64,000 bases of DNA from Elizabethkingia sp. YR214 (GCF_003058195.1 NZ_QBUH01000002.1:186001-250000), one strand, 5' to 3'; numbered from the stretch's first letter, positions 9,888-18,099 are shown. Notes: generated from the letters alone by a model not told the origin. Numbers and translations: made by a program.

Positions 9888-10889
9888 TTAAGCCGCAATT
9901 TGTCTTCTGCGCCACATATAATACCACCTAATCTGTGCTACTCTGAAGAATTTAGCATTCTTATAAAGATCCCAGTTCATTAACAGGACGCTTACCAGAA
10001 TAACAACTAAACCTCCTATTTGTAAGCTTGTAATAATATCATCTGTAAAGAAGTAGCTTAGAGCTACAGCTACAACCGGATTCACATAAGCATAAGTACT
10101 TACCTCCGTTGTTGGACGTGACTGGATAAGCCATATATAAGCTCCAAATGCCATGATTGATCCGAAGAAAATCAGGTAGCCAATAGAGATCCAACCCGAT
10201 GTAGAGATTTCCTGAGGACGGAAAGCGTTGTATTCTCCATTGAATATCGCAACCAGCGTAAACATTACGCCTGCAGTAATCATCTGCCATGAGGTTTTTA
10301 CCATTACATGAAGATCTTCGCCGCCTTCTTTCTCTATATTTTTGCTGTTAGCGTATTTAGAATATAATGAACCTGCTGTCCATGCAATAGCTCCCAGGAT
10401 CAAAAGAATCATACAAACAAGGTTTAAAAGTCGCTGAGATGCGTCTCCTGCAATATTAATTTGTTCAGCAAACAGCATGACAACACCAATGAAACCAGCG
10501 ATTAGTCCCAAGATAATATTTTTGTTGGAGAAATTACTCTTCCATTGTTTTTTATCCAGAATAATAAACCATAGGGCTGCTGCCGCTGCCATAATCGCTG
10601 CAATTCCACTGGATACATGCTGTTCGGCCCATATCAGAGCTCCCATGTCCAGAAATAATAACAGGAAACCTACAACAGCTGCCTGCTTTACAACCTGAAA
10701 ATTGAACAATTTATAGCCCTTGATCTTACAATAGGTAAGTAGTAAAAGGCTGGCCGTAAGGAACCTGAGCGATCCAAGTACAAATGGACTGAAATCACTT
10801 AATGCTTTATGTATAAAAAAGAATGTAGAGCCCCATACAAAGTATACAATAATATAGGCTGCAATAACCGTTGCTTTTGACTGCTTCAT
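9888..10889 (-). CDS. EamA-family (DMT superfamily) metabolite exporter
   Basis: 333-residue inner-membrane protein with about ten membrane segments arranged as two EamA repeats. The first begins VIAAYIIVYFVWGSTFFFIHKAL, and the second carries the conserved GSIMAFGAYIWLI...STYAYVNPVVAVALSYFF block. Members export amino acids or other small metabolites; the substrate cannot be told from sequence. The gene starts only 15 bases after an Lrp/AsnC regulator on the same strand, a pairing common for amino-acid exporters induced by their substrate, which favours an amino-acid cargo (inference). The C-terminal tail is short and basic (RRRQIAA). Confidence 0.9.
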   Translation of the reverse strand: MKQSKATVIAAYIIVYFVWGSTFFFIHKALSDFSPFVLGSLRFLTASLLLLTYCKIKGYKLFNFQVVKQAAVVGFLLLFLDMGALIWAEQHVSSGIAAIMAAAAALWFIILDKKQWKSNFSNKNIILGLIAGFIGVVMLFAEQINIAGDASQRLLNLVCMILLILGAIAWTAGSLYSKYANSKNIEKEGGEDLHVMVKTSWQMITAGVMFTLVAIFNGEYNAFRPQEISTSGWISIGYLIFFGSIMAFGAYIWLIQSRPTTEVSTYAYVNPVVAVALSYFFTDDIITSLQIGGLVVILVSVLLMNWDLYKNAKFFRVAQIRWYYMWRRRQIAA

Positions 10890-10904
10890 AATTTTTCCCT
10901 CTTT

Positions 10905-11366
10905 TTATGTTATAATAAGTTGATTGTCTTCTTTAACCGTTTGTAATACAATGATAGTTCGTGTGGAAATGATCCCGGGAATAGATGATAAAGATCTTTT
11001 CATAAGATTCATCAAAGCTATAGTATCAGAAGTTCTTACTTTTATAATATAGCCATCGTCTCCGGCAATATCATGTACTTCCAATACTTCAGGAATCTGA
11101 GCCAGTAATTTACCTGTTTCCTCATCACCTATAATCTCATTGGCTTTGATGAAGACAAATGATAAAAGATTCTGATTAACAGCACTTGGGTTTACTTTAG
11201 CGTGGTAAGAAATTAGAACCTCTTTTTGTTCTAATTTTTTCACTCTCTCCAATACGGCAGAAGGTGCCATACCCAGTATACGCGCTAACTCGGCATTGTT
11301 GATTCTTGCATTTTCCTGCATGAGTCTAACAATTTTTAAATCTATTTCATCTAGTTTATATTCCAT
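10905..11366 (-). CDS. Lrp/AsnC family transcriptional regulator
   Basis: 153 residues, the family's usual length. The N-terminal winged helix-turn-helix (about 5-60) contains LDEIDLKIVRLMQENARINNAELARILGMAPSAVLERVKKLE in family order, and the C-terminal AsnC/RAM effector-binding domain (about 70-145) includes the VHDIAGDDGYIIKV beta strand and turn. These proteins form octamers and sense amino acids. The EamA exporter follows 15 bases downstream, so this is probably its local, autoregulated regulator. Its promoter and repeated TCAGAAT words lie just upstream. Confidence 0.93.
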   Translation of the reverse strand: MEYKLDEIDLKIVRLMQENARINNAELARILGMAPSAVLERVKKLEQKEVLISYHAKVNPSAVNQNLLSFVFIKANEIIGDEETGKLLAQIPEVLEVHDIAGDDGYIIKVRTSDTIALMNLMKRSLSSIPGIISTRTIIVLQTVKEDNQLIIT

Positions 11367-11385
11367 GAACTATTTTTTCGGCGTG

Positions 11386-11416
11386 CAAATATACGAATAG
11401 TCAGAATATAATTCAA
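11386..11416 (-). promoter_or_regulatory. Bacteroidota promoter of the Lrp-EamA operon
   Basis: On the minus strand TATATTTG (11386-11393) fits TAnnTTTG and a TTGA -33 box (11413-11416) lies 19 bases upstream, the normal spacing. Start of transcription is expected near 11380, 14 bases before the regulator's ATG. Confidence 0.55.
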
Positions 11417-11468
11417 GTAAGTCTAATATTAAATGTTGTTAATTCTGAATTTTTAAAATGATCAGAAT
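11401..11468. promoter_or_regulatory. three TCAGAAT words, possible Lrp-type operator
   Basis: TCAGAAT occurs at 11401-11407, inverted as ATTCTGA at 11442-11448, and again direct at 11462-11468, all within the A/T-rich stretch upstream of the Lrp/AsnC gene. The outermost copy is next to the -33 box. Autoregulatory binding sites are an inference. Confidence 0.35.
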
Positions 11469-11490
11469 TTTAGTCGGTGAAATTTTTATT

Positions 11491-12045
11491 TTACAGAATT
11501 TTTATATTTTTTGCAAAGAGTTGTTCCAGTTCTTTGTTCTCTGTGAGGAACAATCTTTCGAATGCAAGAAGGGATAATTGTGCGCAAACAGCGGCGTCAT
11601 CACCGGCACGGTGGTGATTGAATTCAAGTTGATGCTGGTTTCCGAGATTTTTTAATCCATAGCTTTTTAGACCCGGCCATGCTTTTTTAGAGAGTTGTAT
11701 ACTGCACAGATAATTGGCTTTAGGTTTGAATATTCCATAATAATCGAGACAGCCGCGAAGCACACCAGCATCAAAAGAAGCATTGTGTGCAATAATCAGA
11801 TTATGGTATAATAATTCTTCTACTTCGTGCCAAATTTCTTCAAAAGTTGGTGCATCTGCAACATCTCCGGGATGTATACCATGGACAGCAATGTTATGTT
11901 GATTAAAATACGGAAAGCTTGGCGGTTTGATAAGCCATGTTTTAGTAGACTGAATTTTACTGTTTTCTACAATACATATACCCAACTCACAGGCTGAATT
12001 TCGTTCATGAGTAGCCGTTTCAAAGTCCAGTGCTATAAAGTCCAT
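11491..12045 (-). CDS. DnaQ-like DEDDh 3'-5' exonuclease
   Basis: 184-residue RNase T/DnaQ-fold nuclease. Acidic metal ligands are visible: Asp and Glu in FIALDFETA near residues 7-9, an Asp in HNASFD at about 95, and the His-x4-Asp pair in HHRAGDDAA at about 145-150, i.e. the DEDDh subtype. It matches stand-alone exonuclease domains resembling the DNA polymerase III epsilon subunit rather than a replicative subunit, because no polymerase-binding C-terminal region is present. The role (DNA repair or RNA trimming) is unknown. It is alone on the minus strand between the Lrp promoter and a TAACAATTA-rich repeat. Confidence 0.85.
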   Translation of the reverse strand: MDFIALDFETATHERNSACELGICIVENSKIQSTKTWLIKPPSFPYFNQHNIAVHGIHPGDVADAPTFEEIWHEVEELLYHNLIIAHNASFDAGVLRGCLDYYGIFKPKANYLCSIQLSKKAWPGLKSYGLKNLGNQHQLEFNHHRAGDDAAVCAQLSLLAFERLFLTENKELEQLFAKNIKIL

Positions 12046-12084
12046 CTTTTAAAATATGAAATACGAAGTTAGAAATAAATAGAG

Positions 12085-12160
12085 TATTGTTAGCTGGTTA
12101 TCAGTTAACATTAACCACTAGCCATTAACAATTAACAACTAACAATTAATTAGTTATTCT
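12085..12160. repeat. degenerate TTAACAATTAACAACT-type intergenic repeat
   Basis: A 70-base gap made almost wholly of overlapping TTAAC/TAACAATTA words (for example TTAACAATTAACAACTAAC near 12125-12143, with GTTAACATTAACC before it). It sits between the glycosyltransferase stop and the exonuclease promoter. Such low-complexity TAAC strings are scattered in many Bacteroidota genomes; function unknown. Confidence 0.5.
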
Positions 12161-13122
12161 CTTTTCAGAAAATGTTTAAAAATTAGCCATTTAGACTGAT
12201 AATAGTCTTTTATTTGATTTTGTTGTCTTAGTTTTAAAGTTCCCGGAAGTTGGGCGTAAAAACCAAAGTGTGCTCTTATAACAGCCCATGTATGAGAAAA
12301 ACCATGCTTGAACATAAAATAAATTCCGGCCACACCATCCAGACATAATCTTATAAATATAAGGTATAGCTTACCTGAAGGCAGGTTTTTTAGCATCATG
12401 CTCAGGTTGTTTCTTATATTCAGATAGGTTTTACGGGGATTTTGTTTTTGTAAAGTTCCACCACCTACGTGGTATACAGTAGATTTTCCGGTATAATAAA
12501 TTTTTCTTCCGGAGTTTTTTAACCTCCAGCAAAGATCTATTTCTTCCTGATGAGCAAAAAAACGAGAGTCGAAGCCATTATGTGCCCAAAAATCTTCAGA
12601 ACGAATAAACAGACAACATCCGGAAGCCCAGAAAATTTCAGTTTCGTCATTATATTGCCCTTTGTCTTCTTCAATATTCTCGAAGATACGACCACGACAA
12701 TAAGGATAACCTAGGTTATCAATCACTCCGCCGCCGGCACCAGCAAATTCAAAGAAATTCTTTCTATTATAGTCCAATACTTTAGGCTGAATAGCTGCTA
12801 TATCCGGAATCTTTTCAAAAAGGGCCGAGACAGGATCTAACCATCCTGAGGTAACTTCTACATCAGAATTTAGTAAACAGTATATATCGGCATGTATCTG
12901 TTTTAGACCTTCATTATAACCTCCTGCAAATCCATGATTCTGTTGATTGATAACAATTTTCACAGACGGAAAATGATTAGAAATATAAGCAACAGAATCA
13001 TCTGTTGAAGCATTGTCTATTACATATACCTCTGCAGATTGTGAGTTTACAAGAACATTGGGTAAGAATTTTTCTAACCAAGATTTTCCGTTCCAGTTTA
13101 GTATAGCTATAGCAATCTTCAT
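12154..13122 (-). CDS. family 2 glycosyltransferase
   Basis: 322-residue GT2 (GT-A fold) enzyme. It opens KIAIAILNWNGKSWLEKFLPNVL, then has YVIDNASTDDS (sugar-nucleotide site, about 38-48), the LNSDVEV DxD-type motif (about 84-90), GAGGGVIDNLGYPYCRGR and the late FFAHQEEIDLCWRL motif typical of rhamnosyl/galactosyl-type GT2 enzymes. I chose the start at 13122: this ATG overlaps the stop of the upstream acyltransferase in the ATGA arrangement and begins MKIAIAILNWNG; the ATG at 13146 would add eight residues inside the previous gene. Translational coupling with a lipid acyltransferase points to envelope glycolipid assembly (inference). No transmembrane segment is obvious. Confidence 0.88.
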   Translation of the reverse strand: MKIAIAILNWNGKSWLEKFLPNVLVNSQSAEVYVIDNASTDDSVAYISNHFPSVKIVINQQNHGFAGGYNEGLKQIHADIYCLLNSDVEVTSGWLDPVSALFEKIPDIAAIQPKVLDYNRKNFFEFAGAGGGVIDNLGYPYCRGRIFENIEEDKGQYNDETEIFWASGCCLFIRSEDFWAHNGFDSRFFAHQEEIDLCWRLKNSGRKIYYTGKSTVYHVGGGTLQKQNPRKTYLNIRNNLSMMLKNLPSGKLYLIFIRLCLDGVAGIYFMFKHGFSHTWAVIRAHFGFYAQLPGTLKLRQQNQIKDYYQSKWLIFKHFLKRE

Positions 13123-13985
13123 TTCAGCACATCTTTGTATTTCCATCTTCTATGTGACCAAAGCCAGTTATCAGGTCTTTTTCTTATTGTATTTTCCAGC
13201 AGTTTATGAAACTTGTTTACAACCTCATATTGTACAAATTTTTCACCATCCGGATATATTCTGTAGTAGTTAACCTGATAGAACCCTCTTTTCACCTTTT
13301 TCATGTCACAGTAAATAAAGGCAAGATCTTTTTTGGTAGATAACTTGTCATATCCTATGAAAGCAGGTGTTTTCTGGTTCAGAAATTCAAGCCCGTAATG
13401 TATTTCCTTAACATGTGGAGTTTGGTCGGCAACAAACATGTAAGCTGAACTGCCGTTATCCTTATCTTGTAAAATGCTGCGTATAACTTCTTTGGTTTCC
13501 AGTGCTTTGTTTCCAAAACGGTTTCTTACAAATTTTATCTTTTCTTCCCAAAATGAACTCTGTACCTTTCTATATACAGGGTGACATGATTTCTGAGGAA
13601 TAGCCTTAGCGAGTGCATTGATCCATTCCCAGTTGAATACATGTCCGGCAAGAAATATAATATCTTTCTTTTCGTCGTAAGCTTCCTGAAATACATCCAG
13701 ATTGAGATGCTGCATTCTTACCCTCAATTCTGTCTCACTAATGGTAAAAGCTTTCAACATTTCGAATATATAATCGAAGAAATTACGGAAAAACTGTCTC
13801 CGGATTTTTGCAATTTCTTCATCGCTTTTCTCAGGAAAAGAGTTTTTCAGGTTTTCAGTAACGACATTTCTTCTGTAGCCTACAACATAACGGTTGGCAT
13901 AATATAATATATCTGACAGACCATACAAAAACCACAATGGTAATCGCGAGAATAATAAGATGATCTGAAATAGAAATTTGTTCAA
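13119..13985 (-). CDS. LpxL/HtrB-like lysophospholipid acyltransferase
   Basis: Roughly 288-residue member of the lipid A biosynthesis acyltransferase family. An N-terminal hydrophobic anchor (FLFQIILLFSRLPLWFLYGL) is followed by RNVVTENLKNSFPEKS, the catalytic block LAGHVFNWEW (in which the usual HxxxxD/E motif is met by His and Glu), DQTPHVKE and the C-terminal PDNWLWSHRRWK signature. It should acylate lipid A or an aminolipid at the inner membrane. No ATG fits. The longest frame begins with TTG at 14006, but this TTG is the end of a TAAATTTG promoter box, so I prefer TTG at 13985 (MNKFLFQ). The following glycosyltransferase overlaps its stop by four bases. Confidence 0.85.
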   Translation of the reverse strand: MNKFLFQIILLFSRLPLWFLYGLSDILYYANRYVVGYRRNVVTENLKNSFPEKSDEEIAKIRRQFFRNFFDYIFEMLKAFTISETELRVRMQHLNLDVFQEAYDEKKDIIFLAGHVFNWEWINALAKAIPQKSCHPVYRKVQSSFWEEKIKFVRNRFGNKALETKEVIRSILQDKDNGSSAYMFVADQTPHVKEIHYGLEFLNQKTPAFIGYDKLSTKKDLAFIYCDMKKVKRGFYQVNYYRIYPDGEKFVQYEVVNKFHKLLENTIRKRPDNWLWSHRRWKYKDVLK

Positions 13986-14003
13986 AAAAATAAAATTAAA
14001 CAG

Positions 14004-14011
14004 CAAATTTA
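14004..14011 (-). promoter_or_regulatory. -7 promoter element of the acyltransferase/glycosyltransferase pair
   Basis: On the minus strand TAAATTTG matches TAnnTTTG; transcription should start near 13997, upstream of the TTG at 13985. No clear -33 box. Confidence 0.4.
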
Positions 14012-14065
14012 AGCATTACCTCCGTTATGGAACGATTTTTCCTTTTAGGAATCTTCGGAAAAGTA

Positions 14066-14073
14066 TAATTTTG
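14066..14073 (+). promoter_or_regulatory. -7 promoter element of the thioredoxin-like lipoprotein gene
   Basis: TAATTTTG fits TAnnTTTG, with a T-rich TTTT at the -33 distance (14043-14046) and the ATG 20 bases downstream. Confidence 0.45.
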
Positions 14074-14093
14074 TATAGTAACAAATTAGGAAT

Positions 14094-14678
14094 ATGAATA
14101 AAATGATAAGAACATTCGGGGTTTCTTTGGTACTGGTTTCGATTATAGCTTGTGGCCAAAAGAGCAAAGAAACGAAGATTACTGAAGTAAAAAATACACA
14201 AACAGCAGTGGCAGATAGTGTGAAGATAAAGGAAGAAGCTAAAAAAGCAGCAATAGCTGAAAAGAATGCTTTGCCAAAACCATATCATCCGGAAGAAAAT
14301 GCAGAAGCTAAAATTGCAGAGCTGACTGCAAAGGCCAAGAAAGAGAATAAAAATATAATGATCCAAGCCGGTGGTAATTGGTGTATATGGTGTCTGCGTT
14401 TTAATAATTATGTGCAGACAACACCTGAATTGAAAAAACTAGTAGATGATAACTATATCTATTATCACCTGAACTATTCTCCAGATAATAAAAATGAAAA
14501 GATCTTTGCTAAATATGGTAATCCTGGTGATAAATATGGATATCCAGTATTTATTGTTTTAGATAAAGACGGAAAACAAATTCATACTCAGGACAGTTCG
14601 GTTTTGGAAGAAGGGAAGGGCTACAGTCTGGACAAGGTGAAGAAATTTTTTGAAGACTGGAAGCCTAAAGCAATGTAA
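14094..14678 (+). CDS. thioredoxin-like lipoprotein
   Basis: 194 residues. A lipoprotein signal ends SIIACGQKSKE with the lipidated cysteine at about residue 20. A Lys/Glu/Ala-rich spacer (about 25-75) follows, then a thioredoxin-fold domain (about 80-190) whose redox motif is WCIWC (CxxC) after GGN, with FIVLDKDGKQIHTQDS near the cis-proline region. This is the periplasmic, membrane-tethered thioredoxin type (Thioredoxin_7-like) common in Bacteroidota; it may reduce disulphides of envelope proteins. The start could also be the second Met, three codons later. It has its own promoter. Partner unknown. Confidence 0.85.
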   Translation: MNKMIRTFGVSLVLVSIIACGQKSKETKITEVKNTQTAVADSVKIKEEAKKAAIAEKNALPKPYHPEENAEAKIAELTAKAKKENKNIMIQAGGNWCIWCLRFNNYVQTTPELKKLVDDNYIYYHLNYSPDNKNEKIFAKYGNPGDKYGYPVFIVLDKDGKQIHTQDSSVLEEGKGYSLDKVKKFFEDWKPKAM

Positions 14679-14722
14679 TTTAGATATTTTGAAAAAGTTT
14701 AAGAATAATATTTTATTGAATA

Positions 14723-14730
14723 TAATTTTG
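14723..14730 (+). promoter_or_regulatory. -7 promoter element of the small secreted protein gene
   Basis: TAATTTTG fits TAnnTTTG and lies 42 bases before the ATG. No clear -33 box is seen. Confidence 0.4.
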
Positions 14731-14772
14731 GCACAATAATTATTATACAAGAAATACTAAAACTTTTAAAAA

Positions 14773-15177
14773 ATGAAAAAAACAATTTTATTCTGTAGCG
14801 CCCTGTTAATGGGAGGTTTGGCGTTTGGTCAAAAAACTGATGGAGCTCCTGTTTTGGGAGGTGATAAAGATGCTCATGGTTGTAAACCATCTGCAGGTTA
14901 TACCTTTTCTTACATAATGAATGACTGTGTAAGAACATTCGAACAGAAAATACAGTTAAAAGAGCAGAATCCTAAAGCTTCTTATACGACGAATGCAGCT
15001 GTAATCTTCAGTAAGGATATGAAGAAAGCGGAAGTTTTTGTTGCGGAAAGCCCATCAGGTATTATTCTGAACAAAGTAGGAAAAAAATCTGTATGGAAAA
15101 GAGGAGATTATGAATTGACTCAAAACCAAAAAGTATACAGTTTGAAAAAAGGAAATGTTGTAGCTTACAAACAATAA
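14773..15177 (+). CDS. small secreted protein of unknown function
   Basis: 134 residues, with a clear signal peptide (MKKTILFCSALLMGGLAFGQ) and cleavage before or after that Gln. The mature part has only two cysteines (in AHGCKPS and MNDCVRT), which could form a disulphide, followed by a beta-rich C-terminal half: AAVIFSKDMKKAEVFV, then KKSVWKRGDYEL and KVYSLKKGNVVAY. I do not recognise a named family with certainty. The pattern of the C-terminal half (a W-x-GDYEL strand followed by a charged closing strand) is loosely like small periplasmic MliC-type inhibitor folds, but that is a weak impression only. It is monocistronic: own promoter upstream and a strong terminator downstream. Confidence 0.75.
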   Translation: MKKTILFCSALLMGGLAFGQKTDGAPVLGGDKDAHGCKPSAGYTFSYIMNDCVRTFEQKIQLKEQNPKASYTTNAAVIFSKDMKKAEVFVAESPSGIILNKVGKKSVWKRGDYELTQNQKVYSLKKGNVVAYKQ

Positions 15178-15203
15178 TCAGAAACTGAAATACTAAAAAA
15201 ATA

Positions 15204-15235
15204 AAAATGGTCGGAAATTTTTCCGACCATTTTTT
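15204..15235 (+). terminator. strong rho-independent terminator
   Basis: Stem AAAATGGTCGGAA / TTCCGACCATTTT (15204-15216, 15221-15233) with a 4-base loop and T-run. It is near symmetrical, so it may also work on the other strand. Confidence 0.85.
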
Positions 15236-15365
15236 ATGCTTCGACATCTCAAATATTTCAGTTAAGTAGCTTTTATAGTATTGATATAAAGGTCTATGTG
15301 GTTTTACTATAAATTACAGCGGCTTTTATTTTGTATCTTTATAAACCCAAACCTAAAATATTATT

Positions 15366-16571
15366 ATGAGAGCAATAATTCTAGCATCAGTATTATCTGT
15401 TACAGCAGGATGTCAGGAGAAGCTGCACGATACAGCAGCTCCTGGTAAAGGTGTAGAAACAGAATCGCCAAACACGAATTATAAACCCGCCTTTGAAGGA
15501 CAAACAAGAATTCAGGGAATAACCACCTCTACACCTCTTAATGTTGAAGAAATTGCAAAAGGCTTATCCAAGCCTTGGGGAATAATTGTGCTAAAAGATG
15601 GCAGATTACTAATTACTGAAAAAACGGGAACATTGCGGATTATTGACCGTAATAATAAACTGAGCCAACCCATTACCGGACTCCCGGAAGTTAACTCTAA
15701 TGGTCAGGGAGGTTTACTTGATATTGTTGCTGATCCTGAGTTTGATCAGAACAGAATGCTTTACTGGGTGTTTTCTGAGAGAAAAGATGGTAAGAATGCA
15801 ACGGTTGTAGCTAAAGGAAGACTGGCTAATGATGAAAAAGTAGTTGAAAATGCTCAGGTAATTTATCGGGCCGAACCGGCTTATGATGGTATATTGCATT
15901 ATGGAGGCCGAATTATATTTGATAAAGATGGAAACTTGTTTGTAAGCACAGGTGAGCGTTCAGATTTGGTAACACGTCCGCAGGCCCAGCAACTGAATTC
16001 AGCGCTGGGAAAAGTACTAAAGATCACCAAAGAAGGAAAGCCCGCTCCGGGGAATCCATACATTGGTCAGCAGGATACACATCCTGAAATTTATTCGTAC
16101 GGGCACAGAAACGTACAAGGATTGGCCTTGCATCCGGAGACCGGAGATCTGTGGGAAGGCGAGTTTGGTCCACGTGGAGGAGATGAGATTAATTTGATAA
16201 AACCCGCTAAAAACTATGGTTGGCCGATTATTACTTATGGAATAGAGTATGATGGGAAAACAATAGGAGAAGGAATTACTCAGAAAGCAGGTATGGAACA
16301 GCCGGTGTATTATTGGGATCCTGTGGTGTCACCAAGTGGAATGATTTTTTATTCCGGAAATGTTATATCTGAATGGAAAAATAACCTATTAATTGGTTGT
16401 CTTAGTGGGCAGCATATTGTAAGATTAGACATAAAAAATAATAAAGTAGTTGGGGAGGAGCGACTTTTGGTAGATAAAAATGAACGTTTCAGGGATTTAG
16501 CACAAGGATTAAACGGTGAAATTTATGCTGTAACGGACTCTGGCAAGGTTTTCCGGGTTTCAAAAAAATAA
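15366..16571 (+). CDS. PQQ-dependent sugar dehydrogenase (soluble aldose dehydrogenase type) lipoprotein
   Basis: 401 residues. A short lipoprotein signal (ASVLSVTAGCQEKL) gives a lipidated Cys near residue 16. The remainder is the six-bladed propeller of the GSDH/YliI family: GLSKPWGIIVLKDGRLLITEKTG, GQGGLLDIVADPEFD, HYGGRIIFDKDGNLFVSTGERSD (the His and Asp region that binds PQQ and Ca2+), EIYSYGHRNVQGLALHP, GEFGPRGGDEIN and NYGWPIITYGIEYDG, all in family order. It probably oxidises aldose sugars in the periplasm with PQQ; no PQQ synthesis genes are in the window. The signal looks short, so a few residues upstream may be missing; no better in-frame start is visible. Confidence 0.88.
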   Translation: MRAIILASVLSVTAGCQEKLHDTAAPGKGVETESPNTNYKPAFEGQTRIQGITTSTPLNVEEIAKGLSKPWGIIVLKDGRLLITEKTGTLRIIDRNNKLSQPITGLPEVNSNGQGGLLDIVADPEFDQNRMLYWVFSERKDGKNATVVAKGRLANDEKVVENAQVIYRAEPAYDGILHYGGRIIFDKDGNLFVSTGERSDLVTRPQAQQLNSALGKVLKITKEGKPAPGNPYIGQQDTHPEIYSYGHRNVQGLALHPETGDLWEGEFGPRGGDEINLIKPAKNYGWPIITYGIEYDGKTIGEGITQKAGMEQPVYYWDPVVSPSGMIFYSGNVISEWKNNLLIGCLSGQHIVRLDIKNNKVVGEERLLVDKNERFRDLAQGLNGEIYAVTDSGKVFRVSKK

Positions 16572-16607
16572 ACGCATGCAGCTCTTTTACATTGCGAAAG
16601 ATATTCG

Positions 16608-16615
16608 TATTTTTG
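16608..16615 (+). promoter_or_regulatory. -7 promoter element of purB
   Basis: TATTTTTG fits TAnnTTTG; a TTTT lies 19 bases upstream (16585-16588) and the purB ATG is 23 bases downstream. Confidence 0.5.
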
Positions 16616-16638
16616 TTGCTCTAATTTAAAAGTAAAAA

Positions 16639-18066
16639 ATGAATACCTACAAAAACCCGCTGGAAGAACGTTATTCTAGTGCGGAAATGCTTTTTAATTT
16701 TTCCCACGATAACAAATTTCAGAACTGGAGAAAGCTTTGGATAGCTCTTGCCGAAATTGAAAAAAATCTTGGTCTGGAAATTACAGATGAGCAAATCGCA
16801 GAGCTAAAAGCTAATGAAACTAATATTGATTACACCAAAGCAGCAGAGTACGAAAAGAAATTTCGTCATGATGTAATGGCTCACGTCCATGCATATGGAG
16901 ATGTGGCACCTTCTGCAAAAGGTATTATTCATTTAGGAGCTACTTCAGCATTTGTAGGAGATAATACTGATCTTATCCAGATGCGCGATGGTTTAATTAT
17001 CCTTCGCCAGAAATTGGTAAATGTAGTAAAAGGACTTTCGGACTTTGCTATCAAATACAAAGACGTACCAACTCTAGGATTTACACATTTCCAACCAGCA
17101 CAGTTAACTACTGTAGGGAAAAGAGCTACACTTTGGCTTCAGAGTTTAATCCTTGATTTTGAAGAATTAGAATTCTTTTTAGAGACACTTCGTTTCCGTG
17201 GTGTAAAAGGAACAACAGGTACAGCGGCAAGCTTCCTGGAACTTTTCAACGGAGATTATGAAAAAGTAAAAACACTGGATAAAGAACTATCCAAGCGTTT
17301 TGGTTTTGATAAAGTTTTCGGAGTTTCCGGACAAACATACGACAGAAAAATAGATGCTAAAGTAGTTTCTTTATTATCTAACATTGCTCAGTCAGCACAT
17401 AAATTTACAAACGACCTTAGATTATTACAGAATCTTAAAGAGGTAGAGGAGCCATTTGAAAAAGATCAGATCGGTTCTTCCGCTATGGCTTACAAAAGAA
17501 ATCCAATGCGTTCTGAAAGAATCGGTGCATTAGCTAAATATGTAATGTCACTAAGCAGTAGTTCTGCAATGGTTGCAGCAACTCAGTGGTTCGAAAGAAC
17601 ACTGGATGACTCAGCAAACAAAAGATTAACAATTCCACAGGCGTTTTTAGCAGTTGATGCAATCCTGCTTATTTGGAATAATATCCTGAATGGTATGGTG
17701 GTATATGAAAACCGTATCAACAAACATATTATGGAAGAACTTCCTTTCATGGCTACAGAATACATTATTATGGAAGAAGTAAAAGCCGGCGGTGACAGAC
17801 AGGAGATCCACGAGATTATCCGTCAGCATTCTATGGAAGCCTCCAAGAAAGTTAAGATGGAAGGTAAGGAAAATGACCTGATAGAAAGGATAATGAACGA
17901 CGACAGGTTAAGGCTTGATAAGTCAAAACTGGCGGAAGTGTTAGATCCGAAGAATTTCATCGGATTTGCTCCGATCCAGACTTCTGAATTCATCCAGAAC
18001 GAAGCACAGCCTATCCTGGATAAATACTCCGACCTTATCGGTTTAGAAGCTGAACTTAAAGTTTAA
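16639..18066 (+). CDS. purB: adenylosuccinate lyase PurB
   Basis: Fumarase/aspartase superfamily lyase acting twice in purine synthesis: it removes fumarate from SAICAR and from adenylosuccinate. 475 residues, normal length. Motifs in order: RHDVMAHVHAYG (about 75-86), GATSAFVGDNTDL (about 97-109), GFTHFQPAQLTTVGKR with the catalytic His (about 148-163), GTTGTAAS, and the signature GSSAMAYKRNPMRSE near 282-296, whose first serines form the mobile catalytic loop. It is followed by a terminator and purL, opening the first purine block. Confidence 0.97.
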   Translation: MNTYKNPLEERYSSAEMLFNFSHDNKFQNWRKLWIALAEIEKNLGLEITDEQIAELKANETNIDYTKAAEYEKKFRHDVMAHVHAYGDVAPSAKGIIHLGATSAFVGDNTDLIQMRDGLIILRQKLVNVVKGLSDFAIKYKDVPTLGFTHFQPAQLTTVGKRATLWLQSLILDFEELEFFLETLRFRGVKGTTGTAASFLELFNGDYEKVKTLDKELSKRFGFDKVFGVSGQTYDRKIDAKVVSLLSNIAQSAHKFTNDLRLLQNLKEVEEPFEKDQIGSSAMAYKRNPMRSERIGALAKYVMSLSSSSAMVAATQWFERTLDDSANKRLTIPQAFLAVDAILLIWNNILNGMVVYENRINKHIMEELPFMATEYIIMEEVKAGGDRQEIHEIIRQHSMEASKKVKMEGKENDLIERIMNDDRLRLDKSKLAEVLDPKNFIGFAPIQTSEFIQNEAQPILDKYSDLIGLEAELKV

Positions 18067-18067
18067 A

Positions 18068-18099
18068 TAAAATTGCGGCACTGTGCTGCAATTTTTTGT
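18068..18099 (+). terminator. rho-independent terminator after purB
   Basis: Imperfect stem AAATTGCGGCAC / GTGCTGCAATTT (about 18070-18081, 18082-18093) with a very tight loop and T6 tract. It separates purB from purL, so purL needs its own promoter in the following 85 bases. Confidence 0.75.
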
